Made by a program: the position numbers and the translations under genes. Of a DNA stretch of 64,000 nucleotides, positions 1 through 11,942 are shown piece after piece. The stretch is from Chinchilla lanigera (Eukaryota; Chordata; Mammalia; Rodentia; Chinchillidae): positions 16,635,176 through 16,699,175 of the forward strand of contig NW_004955417.1 in assembly GCF_000276665.1 (NCBI RefSeq), given 5' to 3'. Positions within the stretch are counted from its first letter, which is position 1, and each line of letters starts with the position of its first letter. The notes beneath the pieces are model-generated. The model worked only from the letters and a program-made list of their open reading frames with translations. It did not search any database and had not been told where the DNA came from.

Positions 1-165
1 TAACTCACTATCATTTGTCTATTTGTTTTCCTGAGAAACTATTTTGTAGATAACAATATGTAAAACAATAACCATTGATAATTTCCTACCATTTTGTCTG
101 TAATTTGGTAAGCCCCCCTATTATTATGTTACCCTTCTTTTACTCTTTAAAATAAAAAAAAAAAA
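1..165 (+). mobile_element. L1 LINE 3' UTR end, cut by window edge
   Basis: Sense-strand end of an L1 3' UTR. It shares the words 'gataacaata', 'aattcctaccattttgt'-like text and the terminal 'tactctttaaaataaaa' with other L1 ends here (4.8 kb, 46.2 kb, 59.97 kb). It finishes in a pure A run at about 165. The 5' side lies outside the window, so its length is unknown. Confidence 0.7.
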
Positions 166-344
166 CTATTCTTTTTTCAAAGTAGGTCACTTACTTTAAA
201 TCTCACATTGAATCTACCCTACTGCCTTTTTTTTAATCTTCTGAGTACAGGTAATACTTAAAAAAAAAAAAAAAAAACACCAGGAAATGTATAAATAAAA
301 ATTTTGGGAAAGTGGGCAGTATTGATAGACAAATAAACTGGGAG

Positions 345-445
345 GCAGTGATGCTACTTTACAGATGAAAACTGAGGTTAAATTCATTTCAAAAACTTGT
401 CCTCGATCACAAAGATAGTGAGTACCTGGCCTGTCTTGTTCCAAG
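345..445 (-). repeat. MIR SINE fragment (probable)
   Basis: The text 'ttacagatgaaaactgaggt' followed by 'gatcacaaagatagtgagta' is the reverse-strand MIR core (bases equivalent to 'tttacagatgaggaaactgag' and 'tcacacagctagtaag'). It is short and diverged, so confidence is moderate. Confidence 0.5.
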
Positions 446-640
446 TTTCATGTTTTTCTCTTCTCACTGTACTGTAAGTTGCCATCTAAATACACTGCTG
501 GAAATTCATTTCAAATGTTGTGCATAATCTGCACCCAGTGGGAAGACCAGGAACTGAAATACTATTTGTATGTAGTGGGTAAGTGCTGAGTATCTTTCCA
601 GTATATTTATTGCAGAAACTGGAAAACTGTGACCTATTCA

Positions 641-950
641 GATGGTTCCCAATGTAAGACAGTGTGACTTAACAATTTTTCAGCTTCATAATGGTGCAAA
701 AAAATACATATTAGTAGAATTTGGAATTTTTATTTTTAGGCCAGTAATATTCAGGAGTAGTAGTATTCAGTAGGGTACTACCATAGTTTCACAAGCATGA
801 AGGTAAGCCAGTGTAGCACACTGCAGTATACTGTGTTGCTAAGCTATAATGTTCAGTAGGTTGGATGTATTAAATACATTTTAATGTACTTTTGTTCAAC
901 TTATGATACTGTTGAGATATAACTCCATCACAAGTTAAGAAACATCTGTA
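641..950 (+). mobile_element. Tigger/pogo-type DNA transposon fossil
   Basis: Recognised words in order: 'tttttcagcttcataatggt', 'gctaagctataatgttcagt', 'aggttggatgtattaaatac', 'caagttaagaaacatctgta'. They match a non-autonomous eutherian Tigger-class element with palindromic 'acttacgatgg'-like ends. It is non-coding and old, judged by many substitutions at former CpG sites. The subfamily name (MER2-like) is uncertain. Confidence 0.6.
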
Positions 951-2054
951 CTCGTGATAAAATACCTATCCCCCTTGATCATTTATACTGTTTGTGACAT
1001 CAAAATGCAAGCTCTTTCTTTTCTAGATCTACGGTGTCCCTGACAACACGATCCTTTCAGTCTCAGTGGAAAATTTTTGAACTTCAGCTTCTCCTCTACA
1101 TGGCTTAAAAAAGCCATTCACCTTTTATATAGTCTGACCTCTTTGAACTTAACTTGTCACCTGGTTATCCTACACTGATCAGGCAGACGCTTCCTGGTTC
1201 TAGTTTTCTCCCAGCCAGCCCCAACCATAGAAAACCAACCTTCTAGAAATGCATAACCAGAAGGAGCAAACGGAGTTGAAAGACAAGACAGACATAATTT
1301 TGAAAGAGGGATCCTGGGGGTTCTTGCCTCTATCGAATAAAGAGCCCTGGGTGTTTGGCTCACTTTGCCCTTATTTACTTAGACATGGGCGCAAGCAATT
1401 AGGGTAGCACAGATCCATCTGCCTCATATTATCTGTAGTATATACACCCAGTGAACTACTGAATCTCAGCTGTGTTGACTCTTTCCTGAAACTTGCAATG
1501 TGCCAGCATGCCGGTTCATTTGCCAAAGGACAACAGCTTGTCATTACCTCCTTCATGTCCAGAGGAAATGTCAGTGAGGCCTGGATCCTCATTATCTGGT
1601 CTCCTGCACCCAACTCATTGCATTCCACCCTGATTAATTTAGAACATTAATTCTGATGCTAACGGTAGAATGAATAGACATGAGGAGGAAAATGAAGAAG
1701 TTGGCAGTGAATCTGACATTTCAATTCAAGCAGAAGAATAGTACCATTGAAGTGTTAGGTTGAAAGGATGGGATGTGAACTGGACAAAGTTATTTTTCAC
1801 GTGCCCATTGAACATCCAATTGTAAATATCCACTAGGTAGCTGGGAGTGAAGGATCTGAGCTCGGAGAAGATGTCAGATCTGAAGTTATAGATTCTGAGT
1901 TGTTTTAATGGTGAAGCTCAGAGTATCAGGAAAAATGAAAGAGCTCTTCAAGGAAAAAAATCTCAGTATGCAGATTTCCTTTGTATTTCTAGTAACTAAA
2001 AGGTCAGAGAAAGGTAGGCTTTCTCAGCCTCTTTAACTCAGTTTCTTTTATTTT
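951..2054. other. Unassigned intergenic sequence
   Basis: No gene or confident repeat. Around 1337 there is 'aataaagagccctgggtg', which could be the polyadenylation region of an old LTR, but no LTR ends can be drawn. Reverse-strand frames here (for example 1157-1628) resemble no family I know and look like chance. Confidence 0.5.
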
Positions 2055-2070
2055 AAAGTTCAGGACAGTA

Positions 2071-2195
2071 GGGGGCTGGAGATTTAGCTCAGCAGCAAAG
2101 CGCCTGCCTGGCAAGCACAAGGTCGTGAGTTCTGTTCCCGGTACCGGAGAAAAACCAAAAAACCAAATAAATAAATAAATAAAAATAAAATAAAT
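2071..2195 (+). mobile_element. ID SINE (tRNA-derived) with target duplication
   Basis: tRNA-like body 'gggggctggagatttagctc' through 'gttcccggtaccgg', with an A-box-like and a B-box-like segment, followed by an A-rich (aaat)n tail. It is flanked by an imperfect 15-bp target-site duplication: 2055-2069 'aaagttcaggacagt' and 2196-2210 'aaagttcagaagagt'. Confidence 0.9.
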
Positions 2196-2210
2196 AAAGT
2201 TCAGAAGAGT

Positions 2211-3345
2211 GAATGAGAAAAACAAGTTGGCAGAGTTAATTAATATGAGAAAAAGAATAATTATCCCCCCAAATTTTCCCACAGAAACTTCTATTATAAA
2301 TCTTAGTGAAGCATACTTCAACTTTCTGTTATAATAATAATGAAAAGAAACTTTTAGTTTTAATCCTATTATTTTTACAATAAATTTACTTACATCTTAT
2401 GGTAGCAGAATGGAATGATTGAATTATCCAGCCATTCATTGCCAAAAGATATAATATGCGCTATATACATGAATTAATAATTTTGAAGAAGTATAAAAAT
2501 CTCAAATATTACTTAAAATATAAAGCATGCCATTTAATTTCCCTTTGATAATTTGAGAGGTTCAGTGAGATTATGAATTCCTCATAATCATCACTGAAGT
2601 GTGAATTATAAAGTTTCATTGGACTAAGAATGTCAAAATATAATATCCATTACATTTTCTGATTAAAAAATAATTGCAGTCCATCTTCTAGTCTCTGCTT
2701 GAGCAAGGGACCCAAATCAATCTGACCACAAGAATTTCCTAAATAGATAAAATTATAAAGCCACTGGAAATGAAACACACTGATAATGAAATTAGCATCT
2801 GCTATATCAAGGATTTGTTTTGTATGCTAATTAGAAAGCTGTTACTTTAAGATTTATCTTCTGGTGCCTCATTAAACACAAAAGCTCTTAATAAAAGTCT
2901 ACCGTTAATTTGATTGATCATAAAATATCTTTTTACACATCTCTTATGTATGATTGTTTAAAGTATCTGATACTTTAAAATATCTCAGGTGTAACAATGG
3001 AGATCTTTAACTCAGTTCTACAATCTTTAGTTCCCTCTGATAAGAAAAAGTAACTGATGAATCAACCTGAGGAACCCTAAATAGTATTCCACACTACACT
3101 CAGGACAACTCTTTCATGCTATGGGGAAGAAGTAACATTTCTTTGGCAACTGGAGAATTTCACTATATTTATTCTGATATAGAATATTTTTCCAGTGTTT
3201 TCTCAGCTGTTAAGAACTACATTAAGTCACTGTACCTAAAAAATATAATTTACATTTATGCACAGAAACCTTAGTAATAAGTAATAAATATACAAACAAA
3301 AGAACAAAAGAACTGCCCATACTTATACACAATTTAGGGAATAGA
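2211..3345. other. Unassigned AT-rich intergenic sequence
   Basis: AT-rich single-copy-looking DNA. I see no exon, repeat family or structured RNA in it. Confidence 0.5.
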
Positions 3346-3424
3346 GGGCCAGGGATGTAGCTCAGGACACATTTCCTGCTTGGCAAGTGAAGTCCTGAGT
3401 TTGATTTCTGGTACCAAAAAGGGG
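3346..3424 (+). mobile_element. Diverged ID SINE
   Basis: 'gggccagggatgtagctcag' through 'gagtttgatttctggtacca' is the ID body with many substitutions and a short A-rich end. It is older than the other ID copies here and has no clear target duplication. Confidence 0.65.
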
Positions 3425-3523
3425 AGTGGGGCTAGGAAGAAAGTCCTTGCCTAAGAAATAAAAACTTTAGTAATTATTATAGGTAGCTCTTGGTAGTTAT
3501 CAAAACAGTGTATAAGGTGAATG

Positions 3524-3740
3524 CAGATGGTCCTCAAGTTACTTATGATATTTACATCCCGAATAGACCTGTCAGTGATGTACTTGATACACTTACCCTA
3601 GCACACATCATGGCTAAGCATCACAGTATCCTCTAGATTGTGGGCTGTTTCTCCAAGTTGGTTGTATGGCTGACCAGGAATTGTGGCTCGTGGTACTTGC
3701 CCAACATCACCGGAGAGCATTCTACAGCATTTTACTGTCT
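3524..3740 (-). mobile_element. Tigger/pogo-type DNA transposon fossil, minus orientation
   Basis: Begins 'cagatggtcctcaagttact' and continues with 'acatcccgaat', 'cacacatcatggctaagcat'. This is the reverse of the element family at 641-950. It is diverged, and the right boundary is approximate. Confidence 0.5.
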
Positions 3741-3910
3741 AGGAAGAGATGAGAATGCAAAACTTGATTGACAATTGAAAGTATGATATTCTCACACCAT
3801 GCTAAAGTGGAAAAACCACAAGTCAAGCCATTCCATTTGTACCTTTTGTTCACTCTTCACAGGTGCACAAATGAAAACCATTCTGTGCAATCAGGAATGT
3901 GTATTTCATA

Positions 3911-4877
3911 CAAATGGCAAATAAACATATGAAAACTGTTCAACATAATTGGTCATTTGAGAGATGCATATTAAAACAACACTGACATTCCATCTCACCC
4001 CAGAAAGAATGGTTATCATCAAGAAAATTAGCCAGTAGCAAATGCTGCAGGGGCTGTATGGAAAAAGGAACACTTCTCCACTCTTGGTGGGAGCATAGAC
4101 TGGTACAACCATTGTGGAAATCAGTGTAGATATTCCTCAGTAAACTAGGATTAGAGGTCCCATTCAACCCAGCTATTTCCCTTTTTGGTGTTTTTCCAGA
4201 AGAACTAAAAACATCATACAGTGATATATGTGCACCCATGTTTATAGCAGTGCAATTTGTCACAGCTAAATCTTGAAAACAACCCAAATGCCCATCAACT
4301 GAGGAATGGATACAAAAGATGTGGTATTTTTATACAATGGAGTATTACTCAGCTATAAAGAAAGGTAAACTCGAGTCTTTTATAGGTAAATGGATGCAAC
4401 TAGAGACCATACTCATAAGTGAAATAAATCATACCCATGTATGTAAACATTGTATTGTCTCCCTAGTGTGAGAACCTGGAAAAGTAAATAAAATCTGAAA
4501 GGTACACTAGATATTGTGAAAGAGAAAGAAATTGCTCAAAGGAAAGGAAAAACCAAGATGAAGGAAAGGAGAAAAAAACAGAAAGAAGGAAGGAAAAAAA
4601 TATATATGTATATACAAGAATAACTGGGATAATTGTACTGCTGATCTCTATTGGTTTAGTGAAAGAAACAGTTAATGCTTAAATTTTTTCTTTTTAATTT
4701 TTTTGACCAATTTTGCATGCTTATATCTAATAATATGAACAACTAATTTGAAGACAACAATATTCAACATAACAACCACTGTTGAATTCCTATCATCTTG
4801 TTTAGTGAAATTCTATATCATTTCTAACAGGTTTTTTAATTATTTTTTATTCTCTTTAAAAATAAAAATTAAAAAAA
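3911..4877 (+). mobile_element. 5'-truncated L1 LINE, 3' end with target duplication
   Basis: Starts in the distal ORF2/3' UTR part of L1 ('caaatggcaaataaacatat', 'attccatctcaccccag', 'tggtacaaccattgtggaaa') and runs through the lineage-specific 3' UTR to 'ctctttaaaaataaaaatta'. It is flanked by an imperfect 16-bp duplication, 3895-3910 'gaatgtgtatttcata' and 4878-4893 'gaatatgtatttcaca', so it is one truncated insertion of about 970 bp. It has one copy of the 3' UTR module described in the findings. Confidence 0.88.
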
Positions 4878-4893
4878 GAATATGTATTTCACA

Positions 4894-5382
4894 GAAAGGC
4901 TGGGATTTTAGCTGAAGGCTGGAAAAGGTCAGCATGCTCTACACAATTAAATTAGAAGAATTTGTTCCCATCGATTTCTTATTCTCTGGCTCCTGAAAGT
5001 GCAGGGAAAATAAGAGAAGCTGACCAGATACTGAGTTTCACAGGAGCTTTAAAAATTCCTCAAGAAAAAGACTTTTCAAACAGAAATGTTTAATAATTCA
5101 ATTTAAATTGTCTGTCAGTTTAGACTTGCACTGAGCAATATGGTAGCCACCAGCTACCATTAAATTATTGATACATGACTCTAAAGAGTTAAGGTGTGTT
5201 ATAAGTATAAAATACATGCTGGACTTAAAAGATTTAATACCAATAAGAACAGTGGGAAAAACATCATCCATAACTGTATTTCAGATTGATCACAGTTGAT
5301 CATGATGATATTTTGGGTATATTAGGTAAGGAAAATATATGCTATTAAAATTTATTTCACCTTTTTCAAATGTGGTTATTAT
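4894..5382. other. Unassigned intergenic sequence
   Basis: No gene or recognisable repeat. Ordinary AT-rich DNA between an L1 and an ID element. Confidence 0.5.
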
Positions 5383-5394
5383 AACTAAAAATTG

Positions 5395-5487
5395 GGGCTG
5401 GGGATTTAGCTCAGCGGCAAAGCACCTGCCTGGCAAGTGCAAGGTTGTGAGTTCGGTTCCCGGTACTGGAGAAAAAAAAAAACAAAA
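5395..5487 (+). mobile_element. ID SINE with perfect target duplication
   Basis: Near-consensus ID body ('gggctggggatttagctcag' ... 'gttcggttcccggtactgg') with an A-rich tail. It has a perfect 12-bp duplication 'aactaaaaattg' at 5383-5394 and 5488-5499, which marks a comparatively recent insertion. Confidence 0.93.
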
Positions 5488-5659
5488 AACTAAAAATTGC
5501 ATTTGTAGCTCACATTTCTATTTGACTGTACTACTTGAGTAAAACCTTCTATGTACTCACTTTGTATAAGTAGGTTTCAGTGAAAAATACAAGGCACTAA
5601 GTTAAGGCTATCACAAGTGAAATAAGAGGACCGTCACAAACTGTGTAATGACATGTACA

Positions 5660-5835
5660 AGGCACAGCCTGGGTTTTACATAGGTCGATTTAGTCTTCAT
5701 TTCAACCCTGTGAAGATATCATTTTTCAATCAAGTGTACTGAAGCAGAGATTAAATAATTTGCCCACAGATACAAAGCCAATCAGTTGGTGGCAGGAGAT
5801 TGAACCTATGCCGCTTGCCTCTAGAATCCATGCTG
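5660..5835 (-). repeat. MIR SINE, minus orientation
   Basis: Reverse-strand MIR words: 'tttagtcttcatttcaaccc', 'gattaaataatttgcccac', 'gtggcaggagattgaaccta'. The order and spacing fit most of a MIR core and 5' part. Confidence 0.75.
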
Positions 5836-6279
5836 ATTTGGAACTACTTGTTTGAATTCTTTAGGAAGAGCAGAGCTTAGAGTCAAGGAGAATGTAAGTG
5901 TCTCAAGAAATGGTAAGTGATGAAACTTTTCACATGTCCTATGATAGGTGCTGAGGTAATCTTCCTAGTCTCTAAAGAGAATAAAGGCGTTCCCTGACAC
6001 CCGGATGATCAGGAGTTGAGGTTTGTGAATAACTTTCTATAACTCAGTTTAAGTACAAACTCATTTGTATACTCTCTGTTTCACTTTCTTCCACTCAGAG
6101 GACTTAAGTTTGAACCTCACTGTAATTATACTTTCTTTTTGGTTCTATTTTTAAATCCAAAATGAGGTCTTTCTCGTCAAGCTCGGTATTTAGTGAAGCT
6201 CTACTTTTCTAAAGTTTGCATCCTTAATATTCTTATGTGTTTAAAATTTTTCAAACAATTTTCAGATTTTAAAGACTTG

Positions 6280-6665
6280 TGTCTTAGTTACTTCTCTCTC
6301 GTTGCTGAAACAAAATACCCAACACCCAAAATTAAGGAAGGAAAGGTTTATTTAGCTCAGTTTGTGGAGGTTTCAGCCCATAATGAACTGGCTCCAAGGC
6401 AGGGTGGCATGGCTCTGTGGCAAGCATTCATGGCAAAGGGAGACAGCAAAAGCAGTAAGAGCAAAAGGGGAGAGCAACCCTTTTCTTCTCCCTTATATTG
6501 TAAGCAGGGTACCCGCCCTAGGGTGGGTGTAGCACTCCCACCATCTCTGTGTTCTCCTCTGGCACAGGATCAGGATATTTACAAAGTGAGGACGTTGGCC
6601 CCATGCTGAGTTACTTAGTTAAACTTCTAAACTTCTCAAGTTGACACAGTGTATCAACCATTACA
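6280..6665 (-). mobile_element. MaLR-type solo LTR with 5-bp target duplication
   Basis: Reverse orientation of the LTR family seen at 40845-41195. It begins 'tgtcttagttacttctctct', holds the complement of an AATAAA signal ('aaaggtttattt'), and ends '...gtatcaaccattaca', the complement of a TG start. It is flanked by the perfect 5-bp duplication 'acttg' (6275-6279 and 6666-6670). It is non-autonomous and non-coding. The open frame over 6193-6609 is a chance frame across it. Confidence 0.85.
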
Positions 6666-7370
6666 ACTTGGTTTTTTAGAATACTTTTAAGATCACACCC
6701 AAATGGAGAAAAGGTACAGAAAGTTCCCATTTTCCCCAACCTCCACACATAGCCTATCCTATTGTCCAAATCCCACCCCAGAGTGGTACACTTACTATTA
6801 CTTATAAATCTACATTGACACATCATTATTATCCAAAGTCCGTAGCTTACATCAGGGTTCATTCTTGGTGGGACACATTGTATGAATTTGGACAAATGAA
6901 AAATGACCTATATTCACTATATGGTTTCATGCATAGCAGTTTTACTGCTTTTGAAGTCCTTCTGTGCTCTGCATTTGCAGCTTTCTCCCAAACTCAATTT
7001 TAGGCAATCACTGGTTATTTTCTTGTCTTCATAGTTGTGTCTTTACCACAATGTCACACAGTCAGATAGACAGTATATAATTTTTCAGATTGATTTCTTT
7101 CAGCTATGGATTTCCTTTTTTGCTTCCTCTACATCTTTTCACAGCTTGATAGCTTATTCCTTTTTAGCACTGAATAATATTCCATTATTGAAATTAACAA
7201 CAGTTCACCCATTCCATGACTGAGAAACATCTGTTTGCATCCATATGTGGACAATTATGAATAAAGCTGTGATTAAAAAAACTTTTGTGCAGGTCTTTGT
7301 GCACATGTTTTCTGCTTCTTTGGGCAGATGCCAAGGAGTATCACTGTTGTATCATATGGCCAAAGTGAGG
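6666..7370 (-). mobile_element. Old L1M-class 3' UTR, minus orientation
   Basis: Long collinear match by eye to the antisense of an old mammalian L1 3' UTR: 'cttttaagatcacacccaaa', 'ctacattgacacatcattat', 'ttcattcttggtg', 'agcactgaataatattccat', 'tatgaataaagctgtgatta', 'gccaaggagtatcactgttg'. It is highly diverged. Small open frames inside it are not genes. Confidence 0.8.
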
Positions 7371-7661
7371 TAGGAGGTAGAGAAAAGTCCCTAGAAGGGA
7401 GACTAAGGGGCAGAGAGGAAAACAGGAGCTACCCCTCCAAAACTACAGAGAAAGTGCAGTCCTAAGAAGTAGACCTCACCTCATGGAAACAGGAGGTGCA
7501 TGGACTGTAGGATGCGGGGGGCAGGAGAGCTCTCTAAAAACCACAAAGGACCGCCAGCCCTAACAACTAGGCATAACTGGGAACACACGAACTACAGAAT
7601 ATCTTGAACACCTGCAATAACCCCAATTTAATTATAATTAGTTAGAATCTTACTTGGATTA

Positions 7662-8100
7662 TGTTTTTTAAAAACCTGGGACACCAAATACGTTGAATGG
7701 AGTGTGGAATTATATGTCTCAGACTTTGGTGGTCTGCATTTCACAGATGTTCTTTACCCACTCCAAGTCCACTCTGTTTCATTGGAAGGAAACAGGCATT
7801 GCACAGGCTTAAAGGAAAAGGGTGAGTCCAGCGACAAAACCACGGACCTCTGGCTGTCTTTGAACACTGAATGGAAGGTGCAGAGGCATTTTTCAGGCTG
7901 GGGCAGCATGCATTTCTCAAATGCCCTTTAGGGATTTCCAAGTCACTCTCTTCATTTTCAAGCTAGAGAGCCACTGCACAGATAGGACAAAAAGTAGAAC
8001 GTGTCTCCGGCAATCAAAATTTTGAACTAGAGCCAGTTTTATAGCCTGAATGGGTATGCAGAGACCCATCTCACACTAAGGTCATCTGCATTCTACAAAT
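7662..8100. repeat. Tandem repeat, about 176-bp unit, three units
   Basis: Three diverged units carry the same ordered words: a 'tgaatgg' block, then 'tct/ttcaggct'-like text, then 'gcatttcacagatg', 'gcatttctcaaatg', 'gcattctacaaatg' at 7736, 7910 and 8088. Spacing is 174 and 178 bp. The third unit stops where antisense L1 sequence starts near 8100. The family is unknown to me. The 7371-7661 DNA on its left is unassigned. Confidence 0.65.
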
Positions 8101-10251
8101 GCTTCTATTTTAAAATTATTTATCAGTACATATTTACAGTACATCATAATTACGTTCATTGAGGTGAGTTAGCACATGTACATAACACATCTTAACTTCT
8201 TTTATTTCCCTTTTCCCTCCCTCCCATTCCCTCTATCTCCAGATACCTTTCTTATTTGCAAAAATTCCATCTGCCTGATTTCTTTCATCTGTCCTTTATT
8301 TTACTCCTTAATTTATTTATACCTGGGCTTCTCATATAAGAGATGATGCAATATTGGAGTTTATATGTCTAATTATTTTCATTTAACATTAGTCTCAAGA
8401 TGCATCTATTTTACTACAGACTCAAACTTCTCCTTCTTTATGGCAGAGTGGTACTCCCTTGTGCATAAATACCACGTTTTCTTTGTCTAATCAATTACTA
8501 CAGCTGACATTCTGTTGTTTACTCAAATTTGTACCATAGATGGTGGAAGACAGATGGATCCTGTTTTATTGCTTGTGCCTATATCTGAGCGAATAAAACT
8601 AAGGTGCACCAGTCACTTGGGGTGCTTTGTCCAAAGGAGACAAGAGCACCCTAACCTCCCCACATTTTAACCTATTTTGTGTCTGTGTTTCATCTTCATC
8701 ACCCTTTGGTCAGGCACAAGTTCCTAGGTTGGCCAGCTACAGGTAGGTATCTATCACTCTAATACGATGTTTTCAGCACTTAGGGGGAAATACCTAGACA
8801 AGGGACAGCTGGGTCAAATGGAATTTCTAATTCAACCTTTTTGAGGAATCTGTATATTGATTTTCATGTGGTTGTAGTGGACTACATCCCCACCAACAAT
8901 ATAGAAATGTTGTTTTTTCTGGCATCCTTGCCAACATTTTTCACTATTTGGTTTCCTAACGGTAGTCCTTCTCTCTACCATATGGTGGAATCAAACCATT
9001 ATTTTAATCTGCATTTCTCTCTTGGCCAGAGGTCGAGCATTTTTCCAGGTACTTGTTGTCCATCTGCACTTCTTCTGAGGAGTATCTACTCATTTCAAGG
9101 GCTGATTTTTACAATAGGAACTTTTATTTGGGGGGTCTAATTTTTTTTAGTTCTTTATGATTTTTAGATATTAGTCTTCTCTCTGAGGAGTAGATGGCAA
9201 AATTTTTCCTCATTCTATAGTTTGTCTCTTCTCTCCTTGGTGGTTTCCTTTGCTATGTAGAAGCTTTGTAACTTGATATAGTCCCATGGTTGATTCTTGA
9301 AATTACTTTTTTTATAATTGAGGATCTGTTTCAAAAATTTCTACAAATGCCTATGTCTTCCAGAGTTTTACCTATTTTATCGTTCAAGATATTGTGTTTC
9401 TGTTTTAATATACAGGTTTTTGATCCAATTTTTAAATTGTTATTTTACTATATAGTGGGAGACTTGGGTCTAGATTCAATCTTCTGCATCTGTGTGACCA
9501 GTTTTCTCACCACAGTTTATTAAGAGGGTTTCCAGGGTGTGGTTTGTTCCTTTGCCAAAGATCAAATGGTTGAATGTGCCTTGTGTTGTTTATGTATCTT
9601 CTATTCTGTTCAATTGATCCACATGCTTCTTTTTGTGCCAATACCATGCACAAAAAGGTTTTCTGAATCACTGAATCTTGGTGACATACCTTGAAATCAA
9701 AGATTTTGATGTCTCCTGCTTTGCTCTTTTTGTCCAGAGTTGCTTTTATCATTCTAAGTCAGCTCTTGTATATTTAAGGTCATTTCGTGTATGGTGTTGA
9801 TATTTTTATTGGAATTGAATTAAATGTATACATCAGTGTTGGTAATATGGACATTTTGACAATATTGGTTCTGCCTATTCAGGAACAGGGGAAGTCTACA
9901 CTTTCTGATGTCCCCTTCAATCTTCTTTTTTCAGGACATAGTACTTTGCATTACAATTGCAAATTTTAAAATAATCTTTCACTTCCTTGGTTAAGTTAAT
10001 TTCTAAGTATTTAATTTTTCTTGATGTTATTGTTAATGGTGTTGTTTTCCTAATTTTTTTCTCACTGGGTTTATTGTTAACGTACAGAAATGCTAATGAT
10101 TTTTGTGTGCTGATTAGGTATCTTCATATACTGCTGAATTAAATTATTAGTTCCAGGAGACTTCTGGTGGAATTTGTTGGGTCCTCTATGAAAAGGGTCA
10201 TGTTGTCTGCAAAAAATGAAAGTTTGAATTTTTTTCTTTCCTATATATACC

Positions 10252-10415
10252 CTTGTTTTGTTTTGTTTTGGTTTGTTTTGAGATAAGATCTTGCTATGCA
10301 GTTTAGGCTGGCCTTGAACTTACTATGTAACCCAGGCTGGCCTTGAACTCATGGTGAACTTCCTGCCTCAGCCTCCTGAGTGCTGAGATTACAAGTTTGT
10401 GCCACCACACCCAGC
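10252..10415 (-). mobile_element. B1 SINE (7SL-derived), minus orientation
   Basis: T-rich tail, then 'gagataagatcttgctatgc', 'caggctggccttgaactcat', 'ctgcctcagcctcctgagtg' and 'gccaccacacccagc'. The segment 'ggctggccttgaact' occurs twice, the internal duplication typical of B1. It is inserted in the antisense L1 that surrounds it. Confidence 0.92.
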
Positions 10416-10440
10416 TTACATATTCCTTTTATTTCTTTTG

Positions 10441-11942
10441 AGAGGGAGCACCAAGATGGCGGAGGGGTAAGCAGCAGAGAAAGAGCCTCTCTGAGAGTTG
10501 CCATCCAGATGCTGGAATATTAGCAATGTGAGGAAGACAAGAAGGAGAGAAATGGATTCCCTGGACCCAGGAAGCATCTAAAGCATGAGTTGAAGCCCAT
10601 GGAGAGTGAAGAGAGAAACTTCAACAAAGAAAAAAACATCGTCTTCTCCCTGAAAGGGGACTCAATTACAAGAAAAGCAATTCAAACCTGCAGACACATG
10701 GTGACTGCTGACAACCCCAGAGGCCCTCACAGAAAAATAGCAGTGGCAGGGAGCAGTGGATGTGAAGAACTGTAATTGAGATGGCAGTGAGTGCTGAGGG
10801 CTCAGTCATCCTGTGCAAGACAACAACTGGCCGGGAGCCATCTTGGAGAGAAGCCAACTGAGCTCAGAATTCAGAGCAGCTGCTGGCTCTATTTAGTGGC
10901 TCCCAGCTAGGCTCAGGCCTGCGGAAGGTGAACGGATGGCTGCAGGCCGAATGAGTCTGGTCTAGGACAGAAGGTACAGGCTTGATCAGACTGTCAACTA
11001 CCCTACCAAAAAGCTACTGCTGGCTTGCAGGGATAAACTAACATTGATCAGAACTCTATCTTCACACATTGCCTACCACTGACAGCAGACACACACCTAT
11101 AAGTGGGCTTTTTTATCTTTTTGCCTCTCCTGTTATTTTTTTGTTGTGTTGGTGGTGGTTTTGTTTTTATTTTATTTTTTGTTTTCTGTTTTTATTTTTT
11201 ACCCCTTCATTGTTTGATCTTGTTTTTATATGAGTGTTAATGTAGTTTCTAGTCTCTTTGTGGTTGTGGATCTGTTCTGTTCTTTTCATCTCTTCCTTCC
11301 GTCCTTTCCTCCAGTCTTCTGTACCAGTTTCCCAAAGTTAGTGTGATTCCCCCTTTGTCCTCCAGCCTTACTTCTAATCTCTTCCTTTTTCTTGACTTTC
11401 TATTTTCTCCCTAACTCATTTTGAATTATAACCCCTGAAGGCAAAATTGAGATATTAAGAACTTGTATACTGCATATCATTTTCTGGTTTGTTTCAGATT
11501 TTGATAACCATAAATCTAGTTCATATGGTTAAAGGTGGAAAATTAATGGTTAGCTCAGTTTGTTATTTTCTAGGCTATGTTTATTGCTCATGGTACCACT
11601 GTAGCCAGTGGAACAATTAGTGGCCTAATTGTTCTAAACATCTGTTCTTCCTCATATTCCAAGACTGAGATTAACCAAGGGTCACAAAAAACACTGTGGC
11701 ACAGTGCCACAGAACCAGGGGCTGGGCCAAACAGGCTGCAACTTCTCATCCCCAACAATTGAAGAGGTAGGATCTTGCAACATACTCAAAACTCAGAAAC
11801 CAGCTACACCTGGAAGATACCTTGGAGAAGTAATCATTTCTTACAGATTCTAAATACTAACAATAAAGCAATCCACTATGCAATTTACAAGCATCACCCC
11901 AGGAATTAAATTTAAAAAAAGAAAAGAAAATGAGAAGACACA
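10441..11942 (+). mobile_element. Insertion resembling a prematurely polyadenylated L1 5' UTR
   Basis: Begins 'agagggagcaccaagatggc', which parallels the start of mammalian L1 5' UTRs with a YY1-like 'caagatggcgg' site. It runs about 1.5 kb with a T-rich stretch at 11110-11210 and ends in an A-rich tract (11911-11932) some 45 nt after an AATAAA at 11862-11867. It is flanked by 'ttttatttcttttg' (10427-10440) and 'ttttatttcctttg' (11943-11956), so it is one retroposed unit. I see no ORF1 or ORF2. An alternative is another LINE or a retroposed non-coding transcript. Confidence 0.55.

Noticed and set aside
10590..10775. 61-codon frame near the start of the 10.4-11.9 kb insertion as a possible L1 ORF1
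   Set aside because: Its short acidic/basic translation lacks the coiled-coil and RRM pattern of ORF1p, and it lies where the 5' UTR would be.
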